A stretch of DNA of 64,000 nucleotides from Tamarix chinensis (GCA_030549775.1 CM060174.1:72357466-72421465), one strand, 5' to 3'. Counted from the first letter of the stretch, positions 39,360 through 51,474 are shown. The notes: generated by a model not told the origin, from the sequence alone. A program made the numbers and translations.

Positions 39360-40399
39360 GTGTTTTAATATCATTAATAATAATTACCAATAATACCTAC
39401 CATAATAAGAATACTATTTATAATAATAGTGCTCCTAATAAAAATAATAATAGCTATAATGATAATAATGATGATAGTAATAATTGAAATCATATTAGCA
39501 TTAGTAATAGTGTATTATCGATAATAATAATAATAATAATAATAAAGTACTGGTACAACCATAGTCACTTAGGAGACTAAATCAATAATAATATTAATAA
39601 TAATAATAGTGATAATAATAATAATGATAGGAATGAAGACAATAATAATACAAATAATAATAATAAATACAATGAAAATATTAGTAATAACATCAACGAT
39701 TATAATCATATTAATAAGAATAGTAAGAATAATAGTAATAATACGTAGGATAGTAAGAGTACTAGAAATAATACTAATAGGAATAATAGCAAGGATAATG
39801 ATAATACTGAGAAAAATAAACATAATAACATTAGTGTTAATCATAGTAACGATAATAGTGGTGATAGCAATAATGCTAGTAACAATAATACAATAGCGAA
39901 AATAACACTAATAAATATAACAATAATAATAATTACGATAATAATAACACAATGGTTGTGGCAATACTAAGCATAGCAAAATACTAAGGTAATAATATTA
40001 AAGTATAACGTTAAGGAGGATAATGATAGTAATAATCGATAAAATAATAGATGCGTTAAACACAATAACGATAAAGCAATAATAAGAATAATAATGATAA
40101 TAATAATAACAATACGCGTAATAGTAATAGTAATAATAATAATAATAATAACAATAATAATAATAACAATGATAGTATTAACAATAACAATAGTAAAAAT
40201 AACAATAATAATATTAATAATAATAATTACACTAATAGTAACTAATGACCATGATAATAATAATAGGAATAATAATAACAATCATAATAATAATAATAAC
40301 AATAACACAACCATAAGAAAGGTGACGGTAATGATAATAATACCACAATTGGTAAAAATAGCAGTAGTAATGATAGTAACGCTCATAATGATAATAATG

Positions 40400-40443
<44 letters not shown>

Positions 40444-40643
40444 AATAATAATAATAGTAATAATAATAATAATAATAGTAATAATAATCATACTAGTAAT
40501 ACTATTAATAGTAATAACAATCATAATATTAATATTAATATTAATAATAATAACGATAATAATAATAACACTAATGGTAATGTTAGTAGTAGTAATGCTT
40601 AATAATAATAATAGGGATAATAATAATAATAATAACAATAAAG

Positions 40644-40685
<42 letters not shown>

Positions 40686-40687
40686 TC

Positions 40688-40726
<39 letters not shown>

Positions 40727-40753
40727 GATGATAATAATAATAATAATGATATC

Positions 40754-40784
<31 letters not shown>

Positions 40785-40880
40785 GTATGGGTGGTAGTAT
40801 TAGTAGTAATAATAATATTAGTGATAATAATGATAATGTTAATATTAATCATAATAATACTAATAATAGTAGTTAATAAT
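39360..40880. repeat. 1.5-kb imperfect AAT-type trinucleotide array
   Basis: Mostly AAT/ATA units with scattered G and C changes over the whole stretch. It produces long open frames on both strands made of Asn, Ile, Met or Leu only; none is a gene. Confidence 0.9.
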
Positions 40881-40902
40881 ATTAAACCACTAATCACTTT
40901 TA

Positions 40903-40968
40903 TTTATTTATTTATTTATTCATTATTATTATTTACTTATTTTATTTATTTATTTATTTATTTTCTTA
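40903..40968. repeat. (TTTA)n microsatellite
   Basis: Two runs of TTTA units with a short interruption, directly after the trinucleotide array. Confidence 0.8.
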
Positions 40969-40974
40969 AGACTT

Positions 40975-42110
40975 AGGGTTCAGGGTGTTGACAACCTGAC
41001 TGAGGTGGTGGCGGCGGCGGCGGTGCGGCGTCGCGGCGGCGGCGGTGGAGGAAGGGAGAGAGGGGAAAATGGTGGTGGAGGCTAGGGGAGGGAAAACCAG
41101 AGGGAAAGGGAGGTACGGGGTGGTAGGGCAGGAGTTGCTGGTTGTTTTGGGGGGTGGTGGTGGCGCTGCAAGCGGCGGGGTGGCCGGCGGTGGCGGCGCG
41201 AAGGTTGCGCGGCTGGAGTGGTCGGTTTTCGGGGAGGGATTTTCGCACGGCCAGGGCGGCACGTGCGGCGCGAGGCAGGGAGAGCTAGTAGTTTGGTTGT
41301 GTAGAGGGAGGTGTAGGGAGGACGTTGGTGGCACGGGCAGGCGGCAACGGCGGCCGAAGGCGGAGGAAACGGCGACTGAAGGTGGGGCGGTGCGGCGGCT
41401 TTGGATTTCTGGGTTCCAAATCTCGAACCCGATTAAGGCGGTAAGGAGGGCTATTTATAGGCCAAACCGAGGGAGAAACGACAAGGTCACGTGGGAGGTT
41501 AGGTGGGTTAGGTTTAGGGGGGGTCGTTCGGCGTAGGTCTGCCGTTGCAGACCAAACCCCATCGGAGAAGAAAAATCAGGGCTTGCGTGTGGGGAAACGA
41601 CTGCCTGATTGGTCACATCTAGAGGGGAGGTCAATCAGGGGTGAAAAGACGGGAGAAAAGGACAGAAAAGACGGGACACTCGCCGCTGCGTTTTCCAGCG
41701 AGCTCTCGAGTTGCAGGTGCGGGAACGGTGGCGTCGCGAGGAAGAAGAAGGAAGGGAAGGGCTGGACCGGCGGTCCAGGAGAAAGAAAGAAGGGGGGAGG
41801 GAACCGGCCGGACCGTGCGGTTTCTTCTTCCTTTAAATGAAACGCTGTGTTTTGGGCGAGGTTTGGAGAAAACGCAGCGCTCGCGTCGACAGGTAACGGT
41901 ACTCTTCCCTTTTATCGCGACGCGGCGTTTCAGCGACTTCAGTGTCGAAACGCCGCGTTTTGGGTCACGGACGGCTGGGCTCGCTGGGCCGCGGCGAGAA
42001 GAAGGAAAGGGGAGGGGGTTTGGGCCAGCAGGCCGGCCCAGGCCGGGGAAAATAAGGGAGAGAAGGGGAAGGAAGAAAAAGGAAAAAGGAGGGAGGAAAA
42101 AGGAAAAAGA
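40975..42110 (-). other. GC- and purine-rich segment of the solo LTR
   Basis: GGCGGC-type triplets near 41008-41050 are followed by purine-rich text. The open frames here on both strands are compositionally biased (Gly/Arg or Pro/Ser) with no domain. The segment corresponds to bases 1-240 of copy A. Confidence 0.6.
41452..41459 (-). promoter_or_regulatory. Candidate LTR promoter TATA box
   Basis: On the minus strand the text reads GGCCTATAAATAGCCC, the only strong TATA box noticed in the solo LTR. It lies about 1.1 kb from the start of the LTR if the minus strand is the sense strand. Confidence 0.4.
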
Positions 42111-42539
42111 GGGAAAATTAGGGGTTAGCTTAATTAGTATCATTTGGATAATTTAGGGTATTTAATATAATTATCAAAACAATAATTAATTTCTATTTTT
42201 AGGTAAATTTTGGGATTTATAGAAAAATCTTCCTAAATTCATTTTAATTAACAAAACTCCTTAATTTCTCAAATTAAATTATTTAAAAATTTTATATTAA
42301 TTTGAAACTATTTTATCCTCCCTACTTTATAAAATTTAAGATATTTAATAAATTTCAAAAATGAAAACCTTAATTAACTTAAATACCATAATTTCCCCTA
42401 TTTACACTCTTATAATTTCCTTCTTGATTTATCCTATTAATTCCTTTTTATTTCACTAAAAGTAGTTTATTTTACTAAATTCCCTAATAATCTCCTATTC
42501 GGCCATGATTTTCTAAATTAGGGATTTTGGGGTATTTCA

Positions 42540-42544
42540 CACAC
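42540..42544. repeat. Right target-site duplication of the solo LTR
   Basis: CACAC, identical to 36435-36439. Confidence 0.85.
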
Positions 42545-42758
42545 CCACGCCTAACCCGGACTGGATGAACGGCGGCGGGCGCACGCGTGTGGTCTAAGTC
42601 TCAACCCAGGTCCACCTACAAAACTCAACCTAGCCTTTTAACTCAAATGTAGCATTGAAGAATAAGATATATAAGCTACTTCAAAATTAACTATCCTACT
42701 AATGTGGGATACAGGAAAAGAAAAGGCAAATACATCATTTTTTCCATTTCCTTCAATA
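42545..42758 (-). repeat. 5' LTR of the old copia element, right piece
   Basis: It matches 30434-30647 of the 3' LTR, including TCCACCTACAAAACTCAACC and GGAAAAGAAAAGGCAAA. Confidence 0.85.
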
Positions 42759-43675
42759 GAACAAGACAAAATAATAATAATAATAATACAACATATCAAA
42801 TTTAAAAAGAAAGAAAATCAAATTTTACATTTTCCTAATTTCCTTCTCAAGCACACAAGTCTTGGATTCCTATGCCGTGTTCTGAAGCATCAACCAAACC
42901 TTATCATCCACTTCAAATCAGTATAAATAGTTACCATGTATCATTGAAAGTTTAAAATAAAAATAGCACTTGAAGGCTGCTATGACCTTCATGAATTTTG
43001 GCAAGTGTTAATTTGATAAGAACCAATTTTTTGCTATGCAAGTGCTTTGATGTTGGAATAAATAGTTTCGTGATATTTGTTAAGCTCGCTTTGACAATAC
43101 CACAACTTTTGTCTCGATAGAGCATCTGCCTTCAAAATTATTACCTTCTTTTTTTAAGGGTAGTGTGAGAAAATGAGTGGGAAAAAAATCTTCCTTTTAT
43201 TTATTTAAATATCTAACATGGTTTTTGAATAATGGAAACATGTATATAATTTAATTAACCAAAATTTTGACCCGATCAAACATTCGGTTGGTATCATCTA
43301 CAATTTTTGAAGTTTATGACATGCTAATAAAGTTTCAATTGAGATGAACTCTTGGCCACTCAAATTTTCATATCATTCTTTTTAAGGCTAGACAAAAAGA
43401 TTAATATCTTGAGAATTGATTTAATACTTGAAAATTTAAAACTTAATCGACACCCAATCCAACCAACACCAAGTGTGAGAGGATCGGATATTCAATATAT
43501 AAATTGCCTATTATTCTATCTAATATTAAAAAGATTATCTACTAGTTGATAACTATCATCTGCAGTACTCGACTCAATACGTTGAGTCTTTTTATTAATA
43601 GTATTCTAAAAGTGTTACCCGATCCGACCAATGTAAAACACGAGAAGGCCAGATGTTTAATAAATTTATTATTAC

Positions 43676-43727
<52 letters not shown>

Positions 43728-44657
43728 TCTTAATAGTTTACTATTATCTACTAGACTCAACTCAATACATTGAATCTTTTTAGTGATAGTATTATTATTA
43801 TTTCTTGTGTACTTGTGCCAACTAACTACACTATTTTTTCCCTCGGTAACATTTTTATTTTTAGGATAACCACCAATAATTTTCAACTTGTGTTAGCCAT
43901 TTAAAGCCCAACCCAAATAATTTGCAAACACGATATATCACCCCACTCTAACTTGAGAATGTAAATGCGGCAGGCTTGGTTCAAGGGTCTCGTGTTTAAT
44001 ACTTGAATATGATTAGATACGACATATACATTTACGCCAAATCTGAATGAGCATCTAATAATTCACCATTGTTTGAGTATATGACAACCAGTATTTGATT
44101 AATCATTCAAAAACTAATGAATAGGAAAAACAAAGGGGTAAATAATACTAAAATTTAACAAATTTTCGTCAAACAAATACGATTACGAGTATCGTTAAAT
44201 AGATATAGTCACAAGTATGACACATGGTTGAAAAAAATATTCATTAGATTTGGATATTAAAAAAAGAATAGAAAGATAGTTGAATCATATATGACCCAAC
44301 ACAATTAATCACCACTTATATTATTGACTTGTAATCAAGACAAACCATTTTTCCATATTTTGATCACACAAATTTAATTATTAAAAATTAATTTAAGTAC
44401 TTATAATTAAGATAACACAAACTTAATATACACAAGCTTGGAATATAATTTCAAGCCAAGCTTGTTGCTAATGAAAATTTGAGACGTCTTTGTACTAATT
44501 CGATTCACCACTAAATTTTTTTATATTAATCTCACCTATAGCCTTCACATTTATGAATATAATTGATCATAGAAAATTAGAAATACTTGGCTTCTTTAGA
44601 TTCGCTCTTAGGAATCTCTTAGGAAGCTTATTGCTAATGATTGTTATTTCCATCCGG
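42759..44657. other. AT-rich intergenic DNA
   Basis: No gene is seen. It contains a (TTA)n microsatellite at 43667-43727, which creates poly-Leu and poly-Asn open frames. Confidence 0.45.
43667..43727. repeat. (TTA)n microsatellite
   Basis: About 20 trinucleotide units with one early interruption. Confidence 0.9.
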
Positions 44658-44932
44658 TGCTATTATTCAGGAGTGGTTATCAGTTTGTTAGGAGGTAGTG
44701 GGTAGTGCTGATAATGGTTGATGAGTTTGCTATTTTTGTGGTATTTTCTGTTGTTATTTTACCTATAAAGGGCTGCTGAATTCTGAATAAAAGGCTGATA
44801 GAGTGATTAATAGCCATTCTTCTTCTCTCTTCTCTGCTGCTTTTTTTTAATAGTGGTATCAAAGCCTTAAATCCTAATAGTGAAACATGTGAGGAATAAA
44901 CAAAATTCATTCAAGTCTGGTTTAGACTTTCA

Positions 44933-47099
44933 ATGGCAGAAACAAACTCAAACTTTGTGCAATTTGCTATTCCACGCTTTTATGGTCATTATGATCATAA
45001 GAGCATGTCGATGGAAAATTTTTTGCGCTCCAAGGAGTATTGGGGTGTTGTCGATGTTGGATTTCAAGAATCACTAGAAAGCACGACTCTATCCGACACA
45101 CAAAAGGCAAATCTAGAAGTTAAAAGGTTGAAGGATTTGAAAGCAAAAAATTATCTCTTTCAGGCCATTGAACGTCCCATCTTGAAAACTATTCATTGTA
45201 AGGATACTTCCAAGGATATTTGGGGTTCTATAAAGAAGAAGTATCAAGGCTCGGTAAGAGTGAAGCGTGTGAAACTTCAGACCTTGAAGAAATATTTTGA
45301 AGACTTGGAGATGAAAGACAAAGAATCTGTGAACAATTTCTTTGCACGGACTATGGAAATTTGCAACAAGATACGGTATCTTGGTGAAAAGAAAATTGAT
45401 GGTGAGATAGTAGGAAAAATATTACATTCCTTGACAAAAGATTTATATTTTTTGTCTACACGTTGGAGGAGGTGAAAGATATAGATGAAATGTCTCTCGA
45501 TGAGCTGCAAAGCTCTCTGTTGGTCCATGAACAGAAGTTGTACAAAATTCCAGCAACGGAAGAGCAAGCCTTAAATGTCTCTATCAATACTCATGCCAAT
45601 AGTGTAGAAGGTAGAGGTAAAGGTCGAGGTGGAGGCAGGGGAGATCGTGGAACCAGAAGCAATAATAATCAATTTCATGGCAAAGGTCGTGGATGGGGTC
45701 ATGATAAGTCTAAGGTAGAGTGCTACAGGTGTCATAAATTTGGTCATTATGCTTATGATTGTTATACCAAATTGCCTAATGAGAAAGATAAAGGGGAGAG
45801 TTCAAAGTTTGTTGAGACTAAGGAAGTTGAAACCCTGTTGATGGCTGTCCAAGATGGGAAGACATCTAAATTAGATGTTTGGTATGTGGATACTGGTTGT
45901 AGCAACCACATGAGTGGAAGTAAGTCCTCTTTTCCATACCTAAATGAAAACTTTCACTCTATTGTGAGTTTTGGTGATTCTTACTATATAAAAGTTATGG
46001 GAAAATGTAATATTAAGATTAAAACCAAGAATGGTTTTGTGGAAACTATCTCTGATCTATTATATGTTCCTGACTTGAAGAGCAACTTGTTAAGTGTTGG
46101 TCAATTGCATGAAAAAGGCTATGAAATTAGTCTTAAGAATGGTGCTTGTGAAATATATGATCATGTCCGAGGTGCTATAGCCATTGTTCCAATGAGCTCA
46201 AACAGATTGTTTCCATTAAAGATTGAAAGAATTCAATCTAGTTTGTTGGCTGAACTAAAAGACCCCTTGTGGTTATGGAATTTTTGCTATGGCCATCTGA
46301 GTTTTGGTGGATTGAGAACCCTCTAACAGAAGAACATGGTGAATTGACTTCCTCAAATCATAGTTCCTTCTCGAGTATGTGAAGATTGTGTTGTTAGCAA
46401 ACAACCTCATTTGCCATTTCCATTTGGGAAGTCATGGAGAGCAAAGGAAGTGCTACAACTGGTACATTCTGATATCTACATCCCTATAAAACTTTATTCC
46501 AATGGAGGTAAAAAAATATTTTATTACTTTCATTAATTATTTTTCGAGAAAAACTTAGGTTTATTTTTGGGAAAAAAAAGTCAGAAGCTTTCTCAACATT
46601 TAAGAGCTTCAAGGCTCGTGTGGAAAATGAATTAGGAAATACCATTAAAACCCTCCGGACTTATCGTGGCGGAGAATATCACTCAATTGAGTTTGAAGCA
46701 TTCTGTGATGAATAGGGAATTTAGAAAGAGCTTACAACATCATATACACCACAACAAAATGGTGTATTAGAGAGGAAAAACAGAACCATTCTTAATATGA
46801 CAAGAAGTTTATTGGTAAGAAGAAGAGTTCCGAATACGTTTTGGGTAGAAGCTGTGAACTGGAGTGTGCATGTATTGAACAGAAGTCCAACTTTTGCTGT
46901 TCTAAATATGACTCTGGAAGAGGCTTGGAGTGGAAGAAGACCCTCTATGGATCATTTTATACTTTTTGGATGCATAGCCTATGCTCATATACCAGGTGCA
47001 AAGAGAAAGAACCTTGATGATAAGGCTGAAAAGTGTGTTTTTCTTGGTGTGAGTACAATTTCAAAAGCATACAAATTTTACAATCCATTGAAAAATTAG
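44933..47099 (+). pseudogene. Copia gag, protease and integrase relic
   Basis: Gag opens at 44933 (MAETNSNFVQFAIPRF) and shifts frame near 45463. A zinc knuckle of CX2CX4HX4C form follows (CYRCHKFGHYAYDC, about 45720). The protease keeps WYVDTGCSNHMSG (about 45880), and the pre-integrase reads LWLWNFCYGHLSFGGL. Integrase pieces survive in several frames, with stops at 46324 and between 46340 and 46790, and a last open part at 46797-47099 (NRSPTFAVLNMTLEEAWSG). It is not functional. Confidence 0.88.
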
Positions 47100-47419
47100 A
47101 TTGTGACCAGCAGAGATGTTGTTTTTGATGAAGAGAGTAGCTGGAATTGAAGTTCGCAACAACCTACTCAAATCCTCCTTGATGATGATAGTGAAGGTGA
47201 GCACTTGACAGTAGCCTGTGAGCTTGAAAATACATCAAACACAGTCCCTAAAATCTCTGAAAGTTCAACAATAGCTGCTGTAGAGAGCTAATCAAAAGTT
47301 GAGCGACGCCCAATAAGGAGGCTTGATTGGATGGAAGATTATGAGGTAACGAGGATTGGAAATACAATTATTCATTTTGCTTTGTTTGTTGATTGTGAGC
47401 TTAAAACCTTTGAGAGTAA

Positions 47420-48936
47420 ATGAAAGAGGAGAAATGGAGTAAAGTAATGGATGACAAAATCACTTCCATTGAGAAAAAAGATAATTGGGAGCTGTGTGAT
47501 CTTTCGAGTGGTCACAGGACCATAGGAGTAAAGGGGGTTTTCAAAACCAAGCTAAATGAAAATGGTGAGATAGACAAGTATAAAGCACGGTTGGTTGTGA
47601 AGGGATACAAGAAGGAGTATGGGATAGATTACATAGGAGTATTCTCACTTGTTGCAAGACATGACAGTATTAGGTTAGTGGTCGCACTTGCAGCTTAGAA
47701 TTCTTGGTCTGTTTTTTAGCTCAATGTCAAATTGGCTTTCTTGTATGGATACTTGGAGGAATAGGTTTTTATTGAACAACCCCTAGCTATGTTAGAGTTG
47801 GAAATGAACAGAAAGTTTACAAATTAAAGAAAGCTCTTTATGGATTAAAACAAGCTCCTAGAGCTTGATATAGTCCCATAGAAGCTTATTTTCTAAAAAT
47901 TGGTTTCAAGAAATGCCCTTATGGACATTTTATGTTTGTTAAGGTTTGAGAAAAAGGAAAAATTCTCATAGTTTGCTTGTATGTTGATGATATTATTTTT
48001 ATTGGAAATTGTGTTGGCATGTTCACTGAGTTTAAGAAGTCCATGATGCATGAGTTTGAAATGTTCGATCTTGGCATGATGCATTACTTTCTTGGCATAG
48101 AAGTGGTGCAATTTAATGATGGAATTTCTCTATCTTAAAAGAAATATGTGGTAGATATTTTTGATAGTTTTAAGATGCAGGATTGTAATCCTGTAAACAC
48201 TCTGGTTGAGTGTGGTTTGAAGCTTCATAAAGACCAGGGAGGGAAAAAGGTTAACAGCACACTATACAAGCAAATTGTAGGGAGTTTAATGTATCTTACA
48301 GCTACAAGACCTGATATAATGTATGATGTAAGTCTCATCAGCAGGGACATGGAGAAGCTTACTGAATTGCATCTACTAGCTGTCAAGAGAATCCTCCATT
48401 ACTTGCAAGGAACCAGAGACTTTGGATTGTTTTATAAAAAGGGAAGCAAGTATGATTTGGTGGGATTTACTGATAGTGACTATATAGGAGACCAAGATGA
48501 TCGGAAGAACACTTATGGTTTTGCTTTTATGCTTGGTACAGGTGTTGTTTCATGGGTGTCTAAGAAGCAGCCCATTGTCACTTTGTTGAGTAATGAAGCT
48601 GAATTTGTGGCTTCTATGGCTTGTGTTTCTCAAGCAATATGGCTAATAAGAGTTCTTGGAGAGTTATTGTTCAAGCAATCTAGAGCTACAAACATTTATT
48701 GTGACAACGGTTCAACCATCAAGTTGTCAAAGAATCCAGTGCTACATCGAAGAAGCAAGCATATTGATGTTAAACACTATTTTCTGAGAGACCTATGCAA
48801 TGACGGGACAATTGAAATGAGGTACTGCAGAAGTGAAGATCAGGTTGTGGATATATTCACTACAACACTCAAGAAGGAGTCTTTGAAGAATCTAAGGAAG
48901 TTACTAGGCATCTGTAGTGTCAATGCTTTAAACTAA
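47420..48936 (+). pseudogene. Copia reverse transcriptase and RNase H relic
   Basis: The reverse transcriptase starts with KWSKVMDDKITSIEKKDNW and YKARLVVKGYKKEYGIDY, then is broken by stops from 47696 to 48136. The YVDD box survives near 47980 (CLYVDDIIFIG). RNase H is open over 48148-48936 with YKQIVGSLMYLTATRPDI, GFTDSDYIGDQDDRKNTYG and YCDNGSTIKLSKNP. Confidence 0.88.
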
Positions 48937-48967
48937 TTGTTAGCAAACATCAGTTTAAGGGATGAAT

Positions 48968-49292
48968 TGTTGGATAATTCCTGAATTTAATTTACGCAAT
49001 TTTTAATTATTTTTTGTTGGTTTACCAAGTCAATAAGAGTATGTTTATGGTCAGTTGTTGGAGTCCATGTAGTTTTGATTTTTAGGACCTATTATGCTAT
49101 TATTCAAGAGTGGTTATCAGTTTGTTAGGAGGTAGTGGGTAGTGTTGATAATGGTTGATTAGTTTGCTATTTTTGTGGTATTTTTCTGTTATTATTTTGC
49201 CTATCAAAGGGCTGCTAAATTTTGAATAAAAGGCCGATAGAGTGATTAATAACCATTCTTCTTATCTATTCTCGGCTGCTGTTTTTTTAACA
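48968..49292 (+). repeat. 3' LTR of the decayed copia element
   Basis: 325 bp. Its right-hand 195 bases match the surviving 5' LTR at 44658-44851 with about 15 differences by eye. Confidence 0.88.
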
Positions 49293-49874
49293 TGCATCAA
49301 ATATTCTCCTCCCTCTATTTCTCCTCTCCCACCGGGGGGACGTAAAAAAAGGTTCGTTGTTTGCAGCCCACCTATGCATTGGCCTTGCCATCTTATTCGG
49401 CTACGTGAGGCTTTTCAGGCTTTTCAAAATTGGCGCCAATGACATGAGACATATGTTGCGACCTCGGTTGTGAATTTTGACTTTGGGTGTGGGTTATCCT
49501 CCGTTCCTATTCAGCTAGCCAACTTTTCTCTATCAGCTCAATTCCACTTCTAGGTAAGTTTTCTTCTGACCATACTCCCATTTGCAAAGGTTAGAGACAT
49601 CATAAAAAGTTAGGGTTTGGTCCAAAAATTGTTACTGTACTTGCTTCTATGATTTGCCTCATGCTTTCTAATAGCTTGTTGGAAATTAATCCACTATTAG
49701 TTGTTTGTTATCTTCGTATTCCGTTTTTATATGGTCATTATTGATTCCTTGCTAGCATTCGCAGTTAATTGAGTCATGTTTGCTCTCTCTTCCATCAAGG
49801 CGTCGATCACATATTTTGCTCACTAATTATTGCAATTCTCGGGCATTCATTCGGTAAATGTAGCAAATTTGCCT
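49293..49874. other. Unassigned DNA, possible leader exon
   Basis: Less AT-rich than its neighbours. A consensus splice donor (CTTCTAG followed by GTAAGTTTTC) stands at 49555, and a CT-rich stretch lies at 49310-49335. This could be the 5' leader of the relic that follows; evidence is weak. Confidence 0.25.
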
Positions 49875-50286
49875 TGTCTCGGTACTTAGCTTGCCACGGC
49901 TTTCTCGACGTACGTTTGTTACTTGTTCAACATCCCTTTGCTTGACTCTCGTTCTATTAAGCAAGAACAGTAGGTCAGTGATTTTCGGTCTAAATGGTGG
50001 CATTTTTGGCCCATTGATTTTGATCGCTCAAATTTGGATCTGGAGGCTCTACAAACAGGATATTCGTCAAGTGTCTAGAATACTTCGGGGCCAAAGTTTT
50101 TTACTCGTGGGTTGGTTGGGCCACCTGCAGATGAGACTCATTGATTTTATCCTAATAATAATGCAAAAGAAATCGCTGCCAACTGCTTTTAGAGAAATTA
50201 GATGACAAGTCTATATTTGTAGATATATTGTCAAAAAACTATTCATATGCCAAACAAGTATCGAACCTACAGTTGCCAAATAGAAG
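49875..50286 (+). pseudogene. Broken coding-like fragment, unidentified
   Basis: In one frame the DNA reads LATAFSTYVCYLFNIPLLDS, then after a stop at 49971 WWHFWPIDFDRSNLDLEAL and QTGYSSSV up to a stop at 50076. In shifted frames it continues with EYFGAKV, then GPPADE and NNNAKEIAA, and then LLEKLDDKSIFVDILSKNY and AKQVSNLQLPNR. The last ends at 50286 before a plausible donor, GTAAATG. The even residue mix and rich phrases in adjoining frames look like a real exon with several frameshifts, not chance. The family could not be named. It lies between two copia elements and may be a captured or decayed gene piece. Confidence 0.4.
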
Positions 50287-51474
50287 GTAAATGAAATTTG
50301 ATAGAAATTATGTGTTAACTTAGGGCCTCTTCTCCTCAAATTATTTTTACTAATATGATCCAATCTTATTTGAATTGATTTCATTTGATCCTAATCAAAA
50401 AATTTAAACGAGCTATTATTTTACTATTGTTAATACTGTAATTAATATTTTCCCTATTAATGTTTTCAATATTGTTATCTTGTTACCCCAGACTTTACAT
50501 CTTCTATATAGAGTAGTATATAGAAGAGTAGTATATTTGAAACAACTTAAAACTTTTCAAGGAAGTATGCATTTTACATCTTTATTTGTACTAAAACGGG
50601 TTTCTAAATACGCTACACAAGATACATAAAGTATAGAGTATATTTTCTGCCTCTATTACGCCATTACCCTACTACCCCTATATCAAATGCTCCCTTCTCC
50701 AAATGAATTATGGACCATTGAGTAACATTATAGGCTTCAAGTAGGCTATAACCTAGGCAGTGGTGGCCATCATCGCAATGTTGTGGTATCGGGCTATCAT
50801 AGCAGGCAAATAATGTCGCAGTGTGATTTTTATAACTATACCGGTCTTGGCTGCGTCTCGGCAAATATGAGTGTATCCATATGTACCGCTGTGCATTGGA
50901 TGTGTATTGTTTCACTAAACGTGTATTGGCGACATTTCGTATCATAGACTAAAAATCCGTTATCTACCAACAATATCTCAATGTATTGGTTGGTATTTTA
51001 TTCCATCCATGCCATAAACTGCTGCATCGAACTACATGTACATAGACGAATCATGACCTAAGACTGAGGATGCTAAATGCACCGAAAAAATAACATATCA
51101 GTCTATCTTCTTGAGTTCAAACCTGGTTAGTCAGAAATATGAATCACTAGCTGATCTGCTGCCGGTTCCTTATCTGCAGTCATTTTAACAATCATATATT
51201 TTCTCCTCTTTGTCATACAAGTATTTTAGACTAGGAGTGTTATTTTCATGTAAATTCAATGCATACCTCTGCTTAAATTATCATTCTTTGCAACTGATGG
51301 TTATCAGATCTAAACAAACTTCAGTATTACTGCTTGAAGCATTTCCTTTAGTAAGTAGTCTATATTACAGAACAGTCTCTTGAGGTACAAAGTTGGATCT
51401 TACTGAACTTGAACATTTAGTTATGTAGAACACTATGTTAACTGAATTTCTTTAATTGCTCTTTTCTTTCTTTG
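50287..51474. other. Intergenic DNA left of the young copia
   Basis: No gene was recognised. The short minus-strand frame at 50664-50945 has no domain. Confidence 0.4.

Larger units (their letters stand above)
36440..42539 (-). mobile_element. 6.1-kb solo LTR (giant LTR, copy B)
   Basis: The element begins TGTAACACCCCCAAAT and ends GGGGTATTTCA. Its ends form the short inverted repeat usual for LTRs (TG..CA). It is flanked by an exact 5-bp target duplication, CACAC. The 30-bp stretches just inside the two ends are not direct repeats of each other, and no gag or pol is present. The 5-bp duplication, TG..CA ends and lack of internal coding together indicate a solo LTR left after recombination. 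The minus strand is taken as the sense strand because the end GGGTGTTACA then falls at the 3' side, as in copy A. Length is extreme for an LTR but known among large-LTR plant gypsy elements. A non-LTR, non-autonomous element with 5-bp duplications cannot be fully excluded. Confidence 0.75.
29861..42758 (-). mobile_element. Old copia element, split by a nested solo LTR
   Basis: The 3' LTR is 29861-30647 (787 bp, begins TGTTGAAGG on the minus strand and ends near TATATTCA). The 5' LTR is in two pieces, 35891-36439 and 42545-42758, that read as one when 36440-42544 is removed. A purine tract (ATTGGTGGGGGAT) abuts the 3' LTR at 30648-30660. The interior holds gag, protease, integrase, reverse transcriptase and RNase H in copia order, all broken. 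No clear primer-binding site was found. The flanks read AACGA (left) and GAACA (right), so a target duplication is not proven. The first base of the 5' LTR is mutated (TATTGAAGG). Confidence 0.85.
44658..49292 (+). mobile_element. Decayed copia element with truncated 5' LTR
   Basis: The 3' LTR is complete (48968-49292, 325 bp, TGTTGGATAATTCC to TTTTTTAACA) and preceded by a purine-rich tract (TTTAAGGGATGAAT). The 5' LTR keeps only its last 194 bases (44658-44851). A primer-binding site, TGGTATCAAAGC, stands at 44853-44864, one base from the LTR and one mismatch from the usual initiator Met-tRNA site. The missing left part removes any target duplication. The interior has copia gene order and many breaks. 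Confidence 0.9.

Noticed and set aside
40094..40876. Long open frames on both strands of up to 260 codons
   Set aside because: They consist almost only of Asn, Ile or Leu and come from the AAT trinucleotide array.
41045..42156. Overlapping Gly/Arg-rich and Pro-rich open frames of 85-171 codons
   Set aside because: They follow base composition in the GC- and purine-rich part of the solo LTR, occur on both strands at once and contain no domain.
36440..42539. Interpretation as a DNA transposon with inverted repeats
   Set aside because: The inverted similarity is only about 15 bases, the duplication is 5 bp and the ends are TG and CA, all usual for an LTR. No transposase or class-specific end motif is present.
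29856..42763. Target duplication GAACG/GAACA for the old copia
   Set aside because: The match has a mismatch and needs the LTR edge moved by a base, so it is not claimed.
49242..49442. 66-codon open frame after the second copia
   Set aside because: It begins inside the 3' LTR and shows no domain; only the splice donor at 49555 hints at a leader exon.
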